From Molanna angustata (Eukaryota > Arthropoda > Insecta > Trichoptera > Molannidae): a stretch of DNA of 64,000 nucleotides. Location of the stretch: positions 29,901,578 through 29,965,577 of the forward strand of contig OY754979.1 of NCBI GenBank assembly GCA_963576475.1, in the 5' to 3' direction. The notes under the pieces are model-generated. The model was not told where the DNA came from. It did no database searches and saw nothing but the letters and a program-made list of their open reading frames with translations. Each line of letters starts with the position of its first letter. The stretch's first letter is position 1. The position numbers were made by a program, and so were the translations under genes. Of this stretch, positions 40,961 to 52,423 are shown one piece after another.

Positions 40961-41128
40961 TGAGAATAACTAAATATCAAATTTTCATATTCATCCTATT
41001 TTTGAAATGCTGGTTTCTTGAAAATAAACATAAAATTGAAATTAAAAAAAAAACTCTATTCACTCTTATAAAATAGAAATGATGTCTGCTGTATTTGAAT
41101 TAATTTAATTTGAACACTAGCAACGTAC

Positions 41129-41352
41129 TTGAACAAGTTCTCGGCCTGGTTTATCCAGCTGGCCTGTCCCTCGAGTGCGTCCTGAAGACCTTGACTCTGC
41201 ACGAGGGCACCCTCCAGTAGACCACACTGGCTTCCCAGGGCAGCGCTCAACTCTCCGTAGCGCTGTTCCAGCTCAATCACCGGTACTTCCAGGCTGCGGA
41301 TCTCGGCGGGAGTCAGATGTCCCTCCAGTGTCTGGAGAAGTTGATTGCAAGC
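41129..41352 (-). CDS. shot: shot exon 9: spectrin repeat
   Basis: Phase 0 in, 2 out; donor AA|GTACGT, acceptor TTATCCAG. It encodes 'ACNQLLQTLEGHLTPAEIRS', 'ELEQRYGELSAALGSQCGLL' and 'GLQDALEGQASWINQAENLF'. 'EQRYGEL' is a helix-C core; 'QASWINQAENL' starts the next helix A. Confidence 0.95.
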
Positions 41353-41459
41353 CTGGATAAAAAATAAATTATATATAATTGTGTTTTTGGACATGATGTT
41401 GTAAAATGAAAAAAGTGAAAAAAAAATTGAATAATATATATAGTTCATTAATCATCCAA

Positions 41460-41600
41460 TGAAAATAGTAATAGGCACTTTCTTGCACCATGTGCAAGTG
41501 GCGAGTTTATTGTCATATGGCGATTTCTTCCGACTAACCAGTGTTTACAGCCCAGAGAAGCAGTATTTAAGTGAGAAATGAATTTCAATAAATGTTGTAA
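41460..41600 (-). mobile_element. SINE family 2 copy, 5'-truncated
   Basis: 'ctttcttgcaccatgtgcaa', 'gagtttattgtcatatggc' and 'cccagagaagcagtattt' match the reference copy at 17520-17720; the tRNA-like head is absent. The rest of the intron (41353-42235) holds a short R1-like word near 41848 ('gcggtttgcacatatacca') and nothing else recognised. Confidence 0.65.
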
Positions 41601-42235
41601 ATGATAGATTTACAACAGTTCAAAACATAAACAATTTAAGCTTCGGTCAAGCTAATGTTTGCTGGGGTTTGATCAGTGGTTCTCTATTAGGATTTCTAAA
41701 GAATCGTTGAGAAAGAAATTGGGACAGTTTGTGGAAGAAATCTTCAATTAAATGAAAAATTTGTTGTAATTTGTTTAATACATTTAGAGATATGTAAAGT
41801 GATGTATAGTTTCTGGCGAATAACTTGAGAACTTTTGTTGTGAAGAGGAGCGGTTTGCACATATACCAACCGAGCAAAAAACCCAAATTTGGACACTGCA
41901 CAGTCCATGTGATTTAAAAAAAAATAATAACAATAAGTTATTATTTTTTTAAAATAATAAAAGAGTTATTTGTCGAAAACTGTTCAAATCTTTAAGTCAT
42001 TTTAGTTAAAAATATTCATGTTTGTCTCCATGCTATTTTATGCATAGCTTCAGAAGCATATGAAATTCGACAGATTGGTTTTAAACAATATAATATGTCC
42101 TATTCTGATTCGTTTCAGAGTACGAAAACATCTGTAACCAACAGGCGACCGTGGATAAAAGGATTTTAACCGCACGGTGTGCCGTAATGAGTCCCGTATA
42201 AATACAGTCAACTTTTTGACATATTGTATACTTAC

Positions 42236-42373
42236 ATCTTTAGCGTTGTCAATAAGTCTGCTTTGTGCCATCATCTCATTGTGTAGTGCCTTTGCTCGAG
42301 TTAATTGTGCTTCCACTGCTCTCGGTTCACCAGCAATAGCTTCAGACAAGATACTCCTACATTGGGGCTCCAC
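42236..42373 (-). CDS. shot: shot exon 8: spectrin repeat segment
   Basis: Symmetrical 0/0 exon of 46 codons; donor GAT|GTAAGT, acceptor TTTATAG. It encodes 'VEPQCRSILSEAIAGEPRAV' and 'RAKALHNEMMAQSRLIDNAK'. Confidence 0.94.
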
Positions 42374-42483
42374 CTATAAACAAAAAAATATTCAATCAAA
42401 TTTATAACTTAGTTGATAAAGAATCATTCCTCAAATCCACTATAATTTTAATCTGGAATAAATCAACACTCGCAAAATCATTG

Positions 42484-42655
42484 GTAATCACGGTACAGTT
42501 AGTTAGATATATGATTCCTGAGCAAAAGATCGCAGATTCGATTCCCAATGGATACAGTTCTTGATTTTATTTTCAGTCAGGATCTGTGAGAGGATTAATA
42601 TTATAAGTATCCAGAATGTGGCTACATGTTATCGAGTGCGTTTTGAATAATTATT
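42484..42655 (+). mobile_element. SINE family 3 copy, plus orientation
   Basis: A tRNA-like head ('cacggtacagttagttagat', box B 'gcagattcgattcccaa') is followed by 'cagtcaggatctgtgagagg' and 'atccagaatgtggctacatg', in the reverse order of 12665-12835. Degraded. Confidence 0.6.
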
Positions 42656-42950
42656 ACATTTGTCCCTTTTCCAAAAAACATTCAATGCTTGTGCTAAGTA
42701 AGGGGGTAGGTAGATATTGTGATGATTCCAAAATTAATGCATAAAAATATATATTACATACAAACACACAGAATAATACCGGAAAAAAATACAAAAGAAA
42801 AAACTGTAAAAGGGTCGTAAAAAAATCATTAAAATCAGAAACTAAACCATATCCTATGATACTAATGACACCTTTTCTAATGTTTGACAATTTTCTGTAA
42901 AAGTAATTTTAGGATAGCTAGTGAACATAATAACATAAATGAAATATTAC

Positions 42951-43178
42951 CTCTCTCAGCCACTTATTGGCCTTTTCGAGAGCGTCTGAATACACTCTTC
43001 TAGTGTCACCCACTCCCCTGAGTCTCTCTTGCAGACGCTGCGCCCTCGACAGAAGATCCGTGTGTCTCCGTACGGCAAGTTGGACTTGACCTCGCACTTC
43101 AGAGTCAGACGGTTGGGACAGATGCGAGTAGCGGGACGGCAGTGTTGTACGGAACTCGTTCAGCACAGAAAGGAACTC
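42951..43178 (-). CDS. shot: shot exon 7: spectrin repeat
   Basis: Symmetrical 0/0 exon of 76 codons; donor GAG|GTAATA, acceptor TTTTTAAG. It encodes 'EFLSVLNEFRTTLPSRYSHL', 'LAVRRHTDLLSRAQRLQERL' and 'YSDALEKANKWLRE'. 'ANKWLRE' opens the next helix A. Confidence 0.95.
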
Positions 43179-43664
43179 CTTAAAAAACAATTTGTTTAAT
43201 TCGTAAAAGACATAAAATAAAGACATAATTCACTCACATCGGAGTTTCAATAAGCTGAAAACTTAAACGTATCTAAAAACGAAATTAAAAATACAGACAA
43301 AACATTAATTAATATACTTTACGTTAACTAACAATGACGGACACACACATGCACTAAAAACAATTAAATATATTGAATTATAAAACTACTTCAGAACAGG
43401 CTTTTAACCTAGTGAAGCAGCTAACGGTTCGCATATAGTTTTGAGTATTTATTTGTATTATTTTTTTTTAACAAAAATGAATATGTCCTTGTTAACAAAT
43501 TTCAGATTTATAACAAAAATGATGAAAAGTAATAATTCTGTAGATATCACATACATCACAAGAAACTGTCCATAGAATTTCACCTTGAATAGTCTATGAA
43601 CAAGTCAAATAACCAATAATGTTCTTTGGATACATGTCAAAAGATAACGAAATTGGATACAGAC
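43179..43664 (-). other. intron with a SINE family 1 tail
   Basis: Intron between exons 6 and 7. Near 43450-43500 'aaaaatgaatatgtccttgt' matches the 3' body of the SINE at 6780-6995; the head is missing. Nothing else was recognised. Confidence 0.5.
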
Positions 43665-43863
43665 CTTGGATTCATCGACAAACTTCTGAGCGGCCATCGT
43701 AATGAACCTGAGGTCTGCTTGGTGGGCGATGACATCTCCGAGGAACTCCCTGGCAGGTCCAGTCTGGTCTCCGAGCTTACCCAGTTGGGAGAGGGCCTTC
43801 TCGTGCTCCTCCAACTGACGGTAGGACATGTCCAACCAGGAGTTGAATGTGGACAGTTCATTG
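43665..43863 (-). CDS. shot: shot exon 6: spectrin repeat helices A-B
   Basis: Phase 2 in, 0 out; donor AAG|GTCTGT, acceptor TATTGCAG. It encodes 'NELSTFNSWLDMSYRQLEEH', 'LGKLGDQTGPAREFLGDVIA' and 'HQADLRFITMAAQKFVDESK'. Helix-A Trp in 'FNSWLDMSYRQL'. 'LRFITMAAQKFVDE' is a recognisable conserved rod segment. Confidence 0.96.
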
Positions 43864-44059
43864 CTGCAATAGTAAACACAATGGATTTAAACTTCCAAAT
43901 ATTAAGTTAAATAAATCTCTGCGAGCTCTCTCAGTGCCTTTAGGACAGCTGTCTCCTACTATCTTTCCTAGAAGGTACTTTGATTTAATCAGCTGTCTTA
44001 TTTTTGCTATCAATATTAATTATCCTATTGAATAATGCATGGAGTTTTCACTGGTCCAC

Positions 44060-44270
44060 TAATAAAGCACAGCACATGTGTGTATCTCCACACACCAGTC
44101 TCGTCTCACCTAAAAAGGCAACACTGAGAATGGGTGATAAACCTCACTGATGTACTTGGTGAGATGTTATTGTTACCTGTTGTATTTTCGATTACCCGGC
44201 TCTAACGGGACACCCGAAAACGGTTGTAATAGAAAAGAGTGGAAGCACTATTCTAAGCCAATCATCATCA
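44060..44270 (-). repeat. Interspersed repeat R1, inverted copy
   Basis: 'cacaccagtctcgtctcacc' and 'agaaaagagtggaagcac' are complementary to the R1 blocks at 6690-7145. No coding capacity. The rest of this intron (43864-44638) shows nothing recognised. Confidence 0.45.
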
Positions 44271-44638
44271 ATGGCTCCATAGTCCGTTGAGAAATATTTC
44301 ATTTGGAATTAATCACTTTTTTGTCTCAAATAATTTTAAGTTAAAAAAGGATTTCCTGATTTGCGGACATTTAAAATGTTTGTGCTTGAATGAATATCAA
44401 ATCTATGGTGGTTTTATGCTAAATGTTGGGCACCGTAGAATACAGATATTAATTTGTAGTTCATCATCTGTACAGTAATCTGAGTGGTTAAGAAAAAGCA
44501 CTACGTACATCGTTGTTAAGGGTCGTAGTACCAAGGTGGTGATAACCCTGATCGCTTATCTACACAGAGGAGACAGCACTAGAAGACGGAGAAGAATTTA
44601 GTCTATTTTTCGTTAACATGATAAGTATATTGATATAC

Positions 44639-44862
44639 CTGAACTTGGCAAGTTCGTCCCATGCGGCCTGCAGTCTCCTCAACATACTGGTGGCCTTGGA
44701 ACCTGCCTTGTCCGCTCTCTCCCTAAGATGACGAGCTCCACGTTCCAGAGCATCGGCCTCCCTTGCGGCCAGCACTGCTCCGCCTGTCACAACCAGCTGT
44801 CGAGCCTGCTCTCCGACACCGGACACGGAACGTTGCTGGGATTCCAGCTCTTCTTTGATTTG
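44639..44862 (-). CDS. shot: shot exon 5: spectrin repeat
   Basis: Phase 0 in, 2 out; donor AG|GTATAT, acceptor TGTTACAG. It encodes 'QIKEELESQQRSVSGVGEQA', 'RQLVVTGGAVLAAREADALE' and 'ATSMLRRLQAAWDELAKF'. The helix-C Trp is in 'QAAWDELAKF'. Confidence 0.96.
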
Positions 44863-45290
44863 CTGTAACATGCAATGACAAATACTTGCAATTAATTTAG
44901 AATGTCATTGAACGACACCTGTGCCAGTGTTCTCAAGTATCACAGCAGATTAATTGAAATAAGATAAAAAGTAGAGGAAAATAATTCATTTTTCATTGTT
45001 TTTGAAAATATTACCAACTTATAATAATATGAAATAATTAAGTATTAGTTATAATTTAAAAATGTCAAAGAAAAGCTTTCCCTAAATGGTTTTCTTATTT
45101 CAATTGATTGGTCAATACTTGGCTCGATTTGAAATAATATTTCTTGTATGAATCCTTCTTTTCTAGACTCATTGAAAGAAATCATCATGTAGCAATAGAT
45201 TTACCACATACACAGGGTGCGAATAAATGTTTAAGGAATTTTCTTTTTGAATGTTTTAATACTATTGAAATATGTTAAATTCATACAAAC
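44863..45290 (-). other. intron, nothing recognised
   Basis: AT-rich intron between exons 4 and 5; no repeat or RNA gene was recognised. Confidence 0.65.
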
Positions 45291-45437
45291 CTTGATGGTG
45301 TTGATTTGATTTCTGAGATCATCTTTGTCTTCCTTGGCTGGCTCCTGATTGGCCAATCTCTCTTCAATATCGCTGACCCAATCCAACAGTTTGTGTAGTT
45401 GCTCCTCGCACAGGCGGTACTTCTCCTCAACGGCTTG
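45291..45437 (-). CDS. shot: shot exon 4: first spectrin-rod exon seen
   Basis: Symmetrical 0/0 exon of 49 codons; donor AAG|GTTTGT, acceptor AATGACAG. It encodes 'QAVEEKYRLCEEQLHKLLDW' and 'VSDIEERLANQEPAKEDKDD', ending 'LRNQINTIK'. 'LLDWVSDIEERL' is a classical helix A. It opens the rod that follows the plectin-repeat region. Confidence 0.95.
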
Positions 45438-48400
45438 CTGTCATTTGGAATAGGGAGTAATGAAATTGGAATTAGGAAGTAGGAAATAATGAAAATATTT
45501 GAATTAGGAATATTTGAATAAAGGTATTTCAATGTGAATGTATTTTTAGGATATTTTGGATGTAGGAGAGAGAAAAAGGATAAAACAAAATAGATTAGTA
45601 AATATTTTAAAATAGGTTTATAATAAATCTGTACATTTTGAAGCATTTTTACATTGTTAAGCTATGTATTTAAAAAAATCAACTTTAATACAGATGTTTC
45701 AAGGGTAGTTTCATGAATGAAATCTATAACCCTCGAAACCTAGAAAAAATAAAGTTAACAGTATGAAGAACTGAGACCCAAATGATTAAAATATATAACT
45801 ATACATTTTTATGAAGACTATTACCTAATGAAGACACCTAAACATTAATATGAAATATTTATAAAATGGCACCAACGACTTCAAATATTATAAAATAATA
45901 AGTAATTAATATTGTCTGCAAAAAGACCATTTTCAATTCTAAATGGACAGGAAAAATCAAATAAAAAAAAAGTATATTAGAATAACAATTGAAACAGATC
46001 TAAATTGAATAATTTCAAATGAATATTTTTTTGTAAATTACACAGTAGGTTGGATTGGGCGGTATTTTCATATAAATGATTCGTTTCGTGGTGAGATGTA
46101 TAATATATAAGTTGAAGTACATATTAATATATACGAAAATGATAAGAAAAAATGTATAAAGGAGTACAACAAATAATAGGCAAGATCCTCTTTCCTCAGA
46201 GTACCCTGAGATGAATGATAAAACAGAATAAAAATAAACAAAACATGCTGTCAAAAGCGACAATATCAAAATACAAAAAAAAACACCAAAAGCGCCGTCA
46301 TTCCATCCGTCGGCCACAGAGTAAGGATTCCTGTAAAAATGTAAGAAGCCATTCTGCCAAGCCAAAAGTCACTAAAGCCGTGTCCTCGACAATTGACATA
46401 TCGAGGACAAAAAACAAAAACAAAACATATGACAAAGGCACGAAGAACAGGGTAATTTTTTTTGGTGATGAAATATTAGTATGACAAGCAAACTATACTG
46501 GCACCAAATACATACACATTACAAGCAAGTAACGACAATTGTAGCTGAAAAAAAAAACTTAACTTAACAAAAGCTTTATATGATAACCTTAAAACTAAAG
46601 AAATTGCAGTAAAAGATACCAATTTTCTTCTATCACATATGTTGACGAACAATTCTTGGTGAAAATTCATTACAACATAGAAATAAAAATATTTGATACA
46701 GTATCACTTATATTTTAACTGTCCGTTGCACTTTAAGAGGATATACAACGTGAAATCTAGTGACTGAAAACATGGTATATTAAAACCGCCTAATTCACTA
46801 CGAAGTTACGTGTTAGTAAGGATAACTATCGCGTGCGTTAAAAACGATTTATACATGATTTAAATGATGGGAAACCAAAAATTTGTTGATTTTTTGCATA
46901 TTGAAATGAATAAATTTAATCAATCAATCACATTGATTTTATGCACTCTTTAAGCACATAAAGCATTCATTTTTTCTCCACTACACATAGTTATGGAGTA
47001 ATTAAAAGAAATGCTGCAAAAACGGATATTTTTAATATTTACTTTAGGGGAATTTATGCTGAATTTTAAAATTGTGTGCCAATCATTCACTAGAGTAATT
47101 TTGAAAATACTTGTTGTATTTTTTTATACACACACTGTATATATTTGAGAGATTTGATTACAAATTGAGGTGTTTAGGTTTATATGACCCCTTAAAAGAC
47201 TGATACCAGTCAGTGCATATTAAAATATAAGTGAAAATGAAATGCAAAGTGCTTTTTTTACTATTTTATGCCAATTTTTATAATATGTAATAGAACTTAG
47301 GGACAATTAGGTAAGACTTTATTTATAAGAAGGTAAAAAACTGTACTGAAAATTTAAACATGTTCAATAATCCACGCAGATCATTTGTGCAAAGCAGAAT
47401 ATTATAGAGAATACTATTTAAATATTTCTTTACTATAGCAAATGAAGCAATAATATGTCAATAAGTGTTATATCAAAATTGATATTTGTAATTATTCAAA
47501 CTGACGATATCTGTTAATGATTTCATTGCATAAATTTCTGTTAAAACATCATCCATTTTAAAATATTCAAAATAACAGACAAAATTTGATGTACTTATAA
47601 AAAAAAACTGGTATCTTTTTATAAAAGCCAAAAATACATTAAAAATTAAGCGACGAATATATTTAAATAAGTCTCAAAATTAATTGTTAAAGTAATCAAA
47701 TATTTATAAATTAAATAAAGATATTTATCACACAAGTTGATTTGGCGTTAATTTTAGTTGTTAAGTTAGTCGTTATTTTTTTTACAACAAATTAATTAAA
47801 ATACTTTACAACAACAACAACAAAATCATAACCTGAAACAATCAAAATATTTTATAAAACAAAACATCAATAGTATAATTAGTTTTAAAAAAATAATATT
47901 CACACTAAAAACAAATTTGATAGGTACAAATTATAATTCTTATTTAACAGTGAATTTTTCACAACAAACATTTATGTAGTGTTAATTTTATTAAAAAAAA
48001 AATGATTACAATTATTATTAATGAATTAAAAATGAAAAAAAGAAATGTGTATATAAATATAAAGATACTACCTTTTTCGCGTCTAATAAATTTTAGAACG
48101 TCTCATTTTTTTAACCGTTTGTAAAACATCACCTTTTTGGTATATTGCTGTTAATCACTCTCTCACTTATCAACCATTGCGATTTTTTTTATAAGCGACC
48201 ACACTCATGTATTATGCACAGGCATGCTAAACATGCAATGCCATATTACTAGGTTATGAATAGGAGAGGGAAAAAGCACAAAGGAAGGAAAATGAATGAC
48301 AAACATTTAGAGGTTATAAAACGGACACAAAATGAACATTCTACCACAAGTAATTCTAAATTCGATGACGCCCAAATCCGTTTAAATTATGAGTGATTTC

Positions 48401-48443
48401 GAAACAAAACATAAAATGAAATGCTCCATGAGGAAATTAACAT

Positions 48444-48547
48444 TACAATGAAGAAGTTGAGGTTATAATGATAAAGTCAAGATTACAATGAGGAAATTGA
48501 GATTATAATGATTAAGTCAAGATAACAATGAGGAAATTGAGATTAGA
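48444..48547. repeat. Tandem repeat, 40-bp unit, about 2.6 copies
   Basis: 'attacaatgaggaaattgag' followed by 'attataatgattaagtcaag' recurs with 40-bp spacing and a few substitutions. Confidence 0.8.
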
Positions 48548-48654
48548 ATACATTCAAGATTGGCCAAGGAAAGCACAATGTTTGGGATTTTAAGTCCCAA
48601 CTTTAAATATTCAAAATATGATTCTAACTGAACCTTGTATGACATTGAATTTAA

Positions 48655-48710
48655 GATAAATAATAATGAACACTTCCTTGCATCCTGTGCAAGTATGCCA
48701 CGGCAGTTAG
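48655..48710 (-). mobile_element. SINE family 2 tail fragment
   Basis: 'aataatgaacacttccttgc' and 'atcctgtgcaagt' match the 3' end of the family 2 SINEs (17520-17720). Only about 50 bases remain. Confidence 0.5.
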
Positions 48711-50020
48711 CATCATTCATTGATTAGCATATATAATTTAAAAAAAGGATGAACGATCAAAGTTTAGAATTTTTCTAATATTTTAAATCTAATAGACATA
48801 ATCACAACTAAATATTCGGTATATTTATTAATTGTTTTTAAAAATGGACTATGAATGATTTTTATAGATGGACTGTCATCGATTCTTTAGTATCAAATAC
48901 TTGTGGTAAGACATAAAACAGTAATGGTATATGATAGATAGATTTATGGAAATAGAAGATGAATAAATGACACAGATAACATGACAATATATGTAAATAC
49001 TCTAGTTCTAACAGTCGTTATAATAACTGCGTTTTTTTGTTTAATGTTTTTATGAACCAGATTGGGCAACATATTGTTATTGAATTACATATGTAAATTA
49101 CTTCATAATTACATATATTCTAATTAATGACATTTAAGCCGAACCAAAAATATATGAATGAAATGATACTATATACTCGTAAAAAAATATATAATTCATT
49201 AAAAAGAATAGGTATTTTTGAAAGCAAAAAAAAATTACATCCTTTTTTTGAAACTGAACATTTAAGCATCTACTACCAACCAAATTAAAAAAAAATTGAT
49301 ATCCTTAAACTAATTAATTGTAAAAAAAATGCTGAGATTTTTGAAGAAGCGCTATCTATGAATTATAAGATGTAGGATATGCAGACTAAATGAAATAAAA
49401 ATGTCTATAAAATGCAATTGAGATAAGGAAAGATAATTGGATGATGACATGAGGGAGGATGGGGGGAGTTAAAGTCATAATGATAATGAAAAAAGGTTTT
49501 ATGTGGTCAAATAGCATGATGGATCGCGTCCCTAAAAGGGCTGATGGTATGAAAATGCATGTACGTTGAAATGCTCGAATATATAATTCTCTACGATGAT
49601 TTACTAGTCCAGACAGGGCATTATCTCGTTATGACATTGCTTTTAACATTATATTTTTGTATATGGAGGTTGGCTAGCGTCGCAGGCAATATCGTACGCT
49701 GGAAATGAGAAAACTTTAATTGAGTGGGATTGCGGCGACCGAAGAATGAACAGCCATCAAATAATATGCGTTATCCTACAGAGAAAATTCATTTTTACAA
49801 TAAACACACATTTATAAGGCACTAAAAAAATATTTTAGTGATTTTTTTTAATATTCAACTGTACGAAAGATGCTCGTAATAACTAGAACCTGGACTAACT
49901 AATCTAGTACAGTACAATCTTGCTAATACAGTACATCGGTTTATTAAAAAAAAAATTCAATTAATATTTTCACAATAAACAATTAGTATGAGCTAATATT
50001 GCCTTAGAGATATTTACGCA

Positions 50021-50303
50021 TTTTAACTGATTTTATACATTCCAGTTATCTGAATTTTCACTCTTGTGTCTTAATTAGTGCTGGACTAGTGACATTGTAC
50101 AGTACTTGGATCATTCAGTAGTCACACTACTGACCAAATCGTCATGGTTTTTGTAATGCAATATTTTAACTGATTTTATACATTCCAGTTATATGAATTT
50201 TCACTCTTGTGTCTTAATTAGTGCTGGATTAGTGACATTGTACAGTACTTGGATCATTCAGTCACACTACTGACCCATCGTCATGGTTTTTGTAATGCAA
50301 TCT
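50021..50303. repeat. Tandem duplication, 143-bp unit, 2 copies
   Basis: 'ttttaactgattttatacat', 'cactcttgtgtcttaattag' and 'cattgtacagtacttggatc' occur in both halves, starting at 50021 and 50164. The second copy lacks a few bases near 'cagtagtcac'. Differences are few, so the duplication is recent. Confidence 0.9.
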
Positions 50304-51970
50304 TTTTTATCAATAAAAACCATATTAATGAATTTAATAATAACAATCTTATATCTTAAACCACCTCACTAAATAACTAAAAATCATTCAATTTTAAAAC
50401 AGATTTGTCATCAATTCTATTAAGTTGAGTTTATCAAAAGTTAATCAAAACAAACAAGTAAGACTTTTCTGATAGTAAAAATAAAAATATTTGAACATAA
50501 AACAGTAACGGAAAACTACAAAAAAAAACCATGCTTGGCCATCTTTTATAATGCCAAATAAATTAACGTTTATTGTAGATTGTGAATATATAAAAATAAA
50601 TCTCAGCTGTTCATTCCTTGGCCGCAGATGGTGTTAGTATTTTTTTGTTAGTTAGGATTTTTTTCTATTACTATCTTTTCAATGCTGTATTTTTATTATA
50701 TATTGCAATTGTCTTAAAACATATGCTTGAGAGAATTTAAAATAAGATTGAAATGATTCACTGGATTAATACTAGGAAGAGAGTGCAAGAAATATTAGGC
50801 AGTGTCGCCGTTGTCAAATTATATTGTCAAAAATTGAGATTCATCTACCTGCATAAAGGTAGGAATTATTAATGTAACGATAGGATAGATTTCTATAAAA
50901 AACTAAACATATTATAGTGGTTCAGTTATGAAACAAACATTCGAAGATCAGAACAAAATTATGTTTAATCTGGATGACGAAGATCAATATTTTTTTCCAA
51001 AAGGAACAAAATTATATTATCAGAGTGAAATGTATGCTTCATTTTGAAAAATGGAGCCGTAAAATGATCAAAAGGTTGAAGTATGGCCAATCTAGTAAAA
51101 AACAAAAGAAAAGCCAATAAATAAAAAAATGAAAAGGCCATAAAACGCTGTAGGCAAAAAAATAGTTTAGTTCTATTTGTATATAGTAAACATTCACTCG
51201 GTCATGACACATTAAGCATTTAAGTCATAATGTGTTCAGTATAGGGGACAATGAAAAGAGAACTTTGATACAAGCAACAAAGATAAAGAAATAACTCAAA
51301 ATGTGCCTTAGCAAAAAAATAACCAGCTAGACCTACATATTGTCAAAAGATCAAGAGTGTATGCAATGAAACAAAATAATTCAAATTCGATAATGAAGCA
51401 TTATAAACAAGAATAAAATCTAAGAAGACAAAATTTTCTAGATCATTCTGCTCAAAGCATACACAGTGTGTCATAGTATAAAAGCAAATATAACAAAAAC
51501 ACAGATCCTTAAATAAATGATATTTGGGAATTACGACTTGGGGGTTATGGATGACAATGACATTTGAAAAGTTTCATAATAAATATTATTCAAAGACAAT
51601 TCAAATGTCATCATTATTTGAAATATTATTTTGATGATGATGATTTACGACGAAAACATTCCAATTTAAAAAGAAAATAAAAGCAAACTTCCACCCGAAT
51701 AACACTATAATATAAACCAATGTACGATTTCCAAAAAATATCACTTCATATTTTTTCAATGCATATTATTTTCTGCTGTGTTTAATTTTTCTACAAAACC
51801 AGAGAAAAATCAAATTAATTAAACAGGAAAGATATATTAAAAAAAAACAAAAAACAAATTTGTTTATACAGTTGCGAATATATCTGCAAACATATTTAAT
51901 TATTATTTTAGTTTAATTAAGAAGAAAAATTAAACAACCAGCAATAGGATATAATTAATGACAGAACCAC

Positions 51971-52009
51971 CTTGTCATAAACTGGAGGCTTTTCAGGTTC
52001 TGTCCGTTT
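51971..52009 (-). CDS. shot: shot exon 3: candidate 39-nt microexon
   Basis: An AAG acceptor preceded by 'TTTTGTGTTGC' and a donor AAG|GTGGTT bound 39 nt that encode 'KRTEPEKPPVYDK' in phase 0/0, matching the end of the giant exon and the start of exon 4. GC content and codon use stand out from the surrounding AT-rich intron. It is short enough to be chance, and the donor is not strong, so transcript evidence is needed. Confidence 0.55.
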
Positions 52010-52423
52010 CTTGCAACACAAAAGTCATAATATTATTGAAAACATCTCAGTCGTTAATGATAAAATCAAATCATCGTTATGACGTCATGCTGTTAAATGT
52101 GAGGCCATTTTAATGACACATTTCATGTAATTATATAATCCAAGCTCATCGAAACATTCTTTGATTCGTTAAAAGCGGTAGAAGTGAAAGCTGATCTTGT
52201 TCAAAAGATTTGAAATTCCAAAACCCAAACAAATTCCTTTCAAAACAAAGTAAAAAGAAAGAAAACAAAAAACGGTCGGATGCAATGAATTGTAAAAAGG
52301 AATATTTCAAATGATATTTAGCCTATAACTGTATGAAGTATGAACGGCACAAAATTTGCTAAGAATGATAGAAAGTTTAAAAATAATATGAAATAGATTT
52401 ATTATAAGACAAAGAAGACTTAC
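52010..52423 (-). other. intron, nothing recognised
   Basis: AT-rich intron between the giant exon and the microexon; no repeat or RNA gene was recognised. Confidence 0.65.

Larger units (their letters stand above)
45438..51970 (-). other. large intron (6.5 kb) upstream of the rod
   Basis: Very AT-rich intron between the microexon at 51971-52009 and exon 4. It holds a 40-bp tandem repeat, a 143-bp tandem duplication, a SINE tail and long A/T runs. No further exon could be placed with confidence. It is the natural place for an alternative exon that would bypass the giant exon, but I could not identify one. Confidence 0.6.

Noticed and set aside
46215..46484. Plus-strand 89-codon Lys/Arg-rich frame
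   Set aside because: AT-rich codon use, no recognised domain and no splice or promoter context; likely chance.
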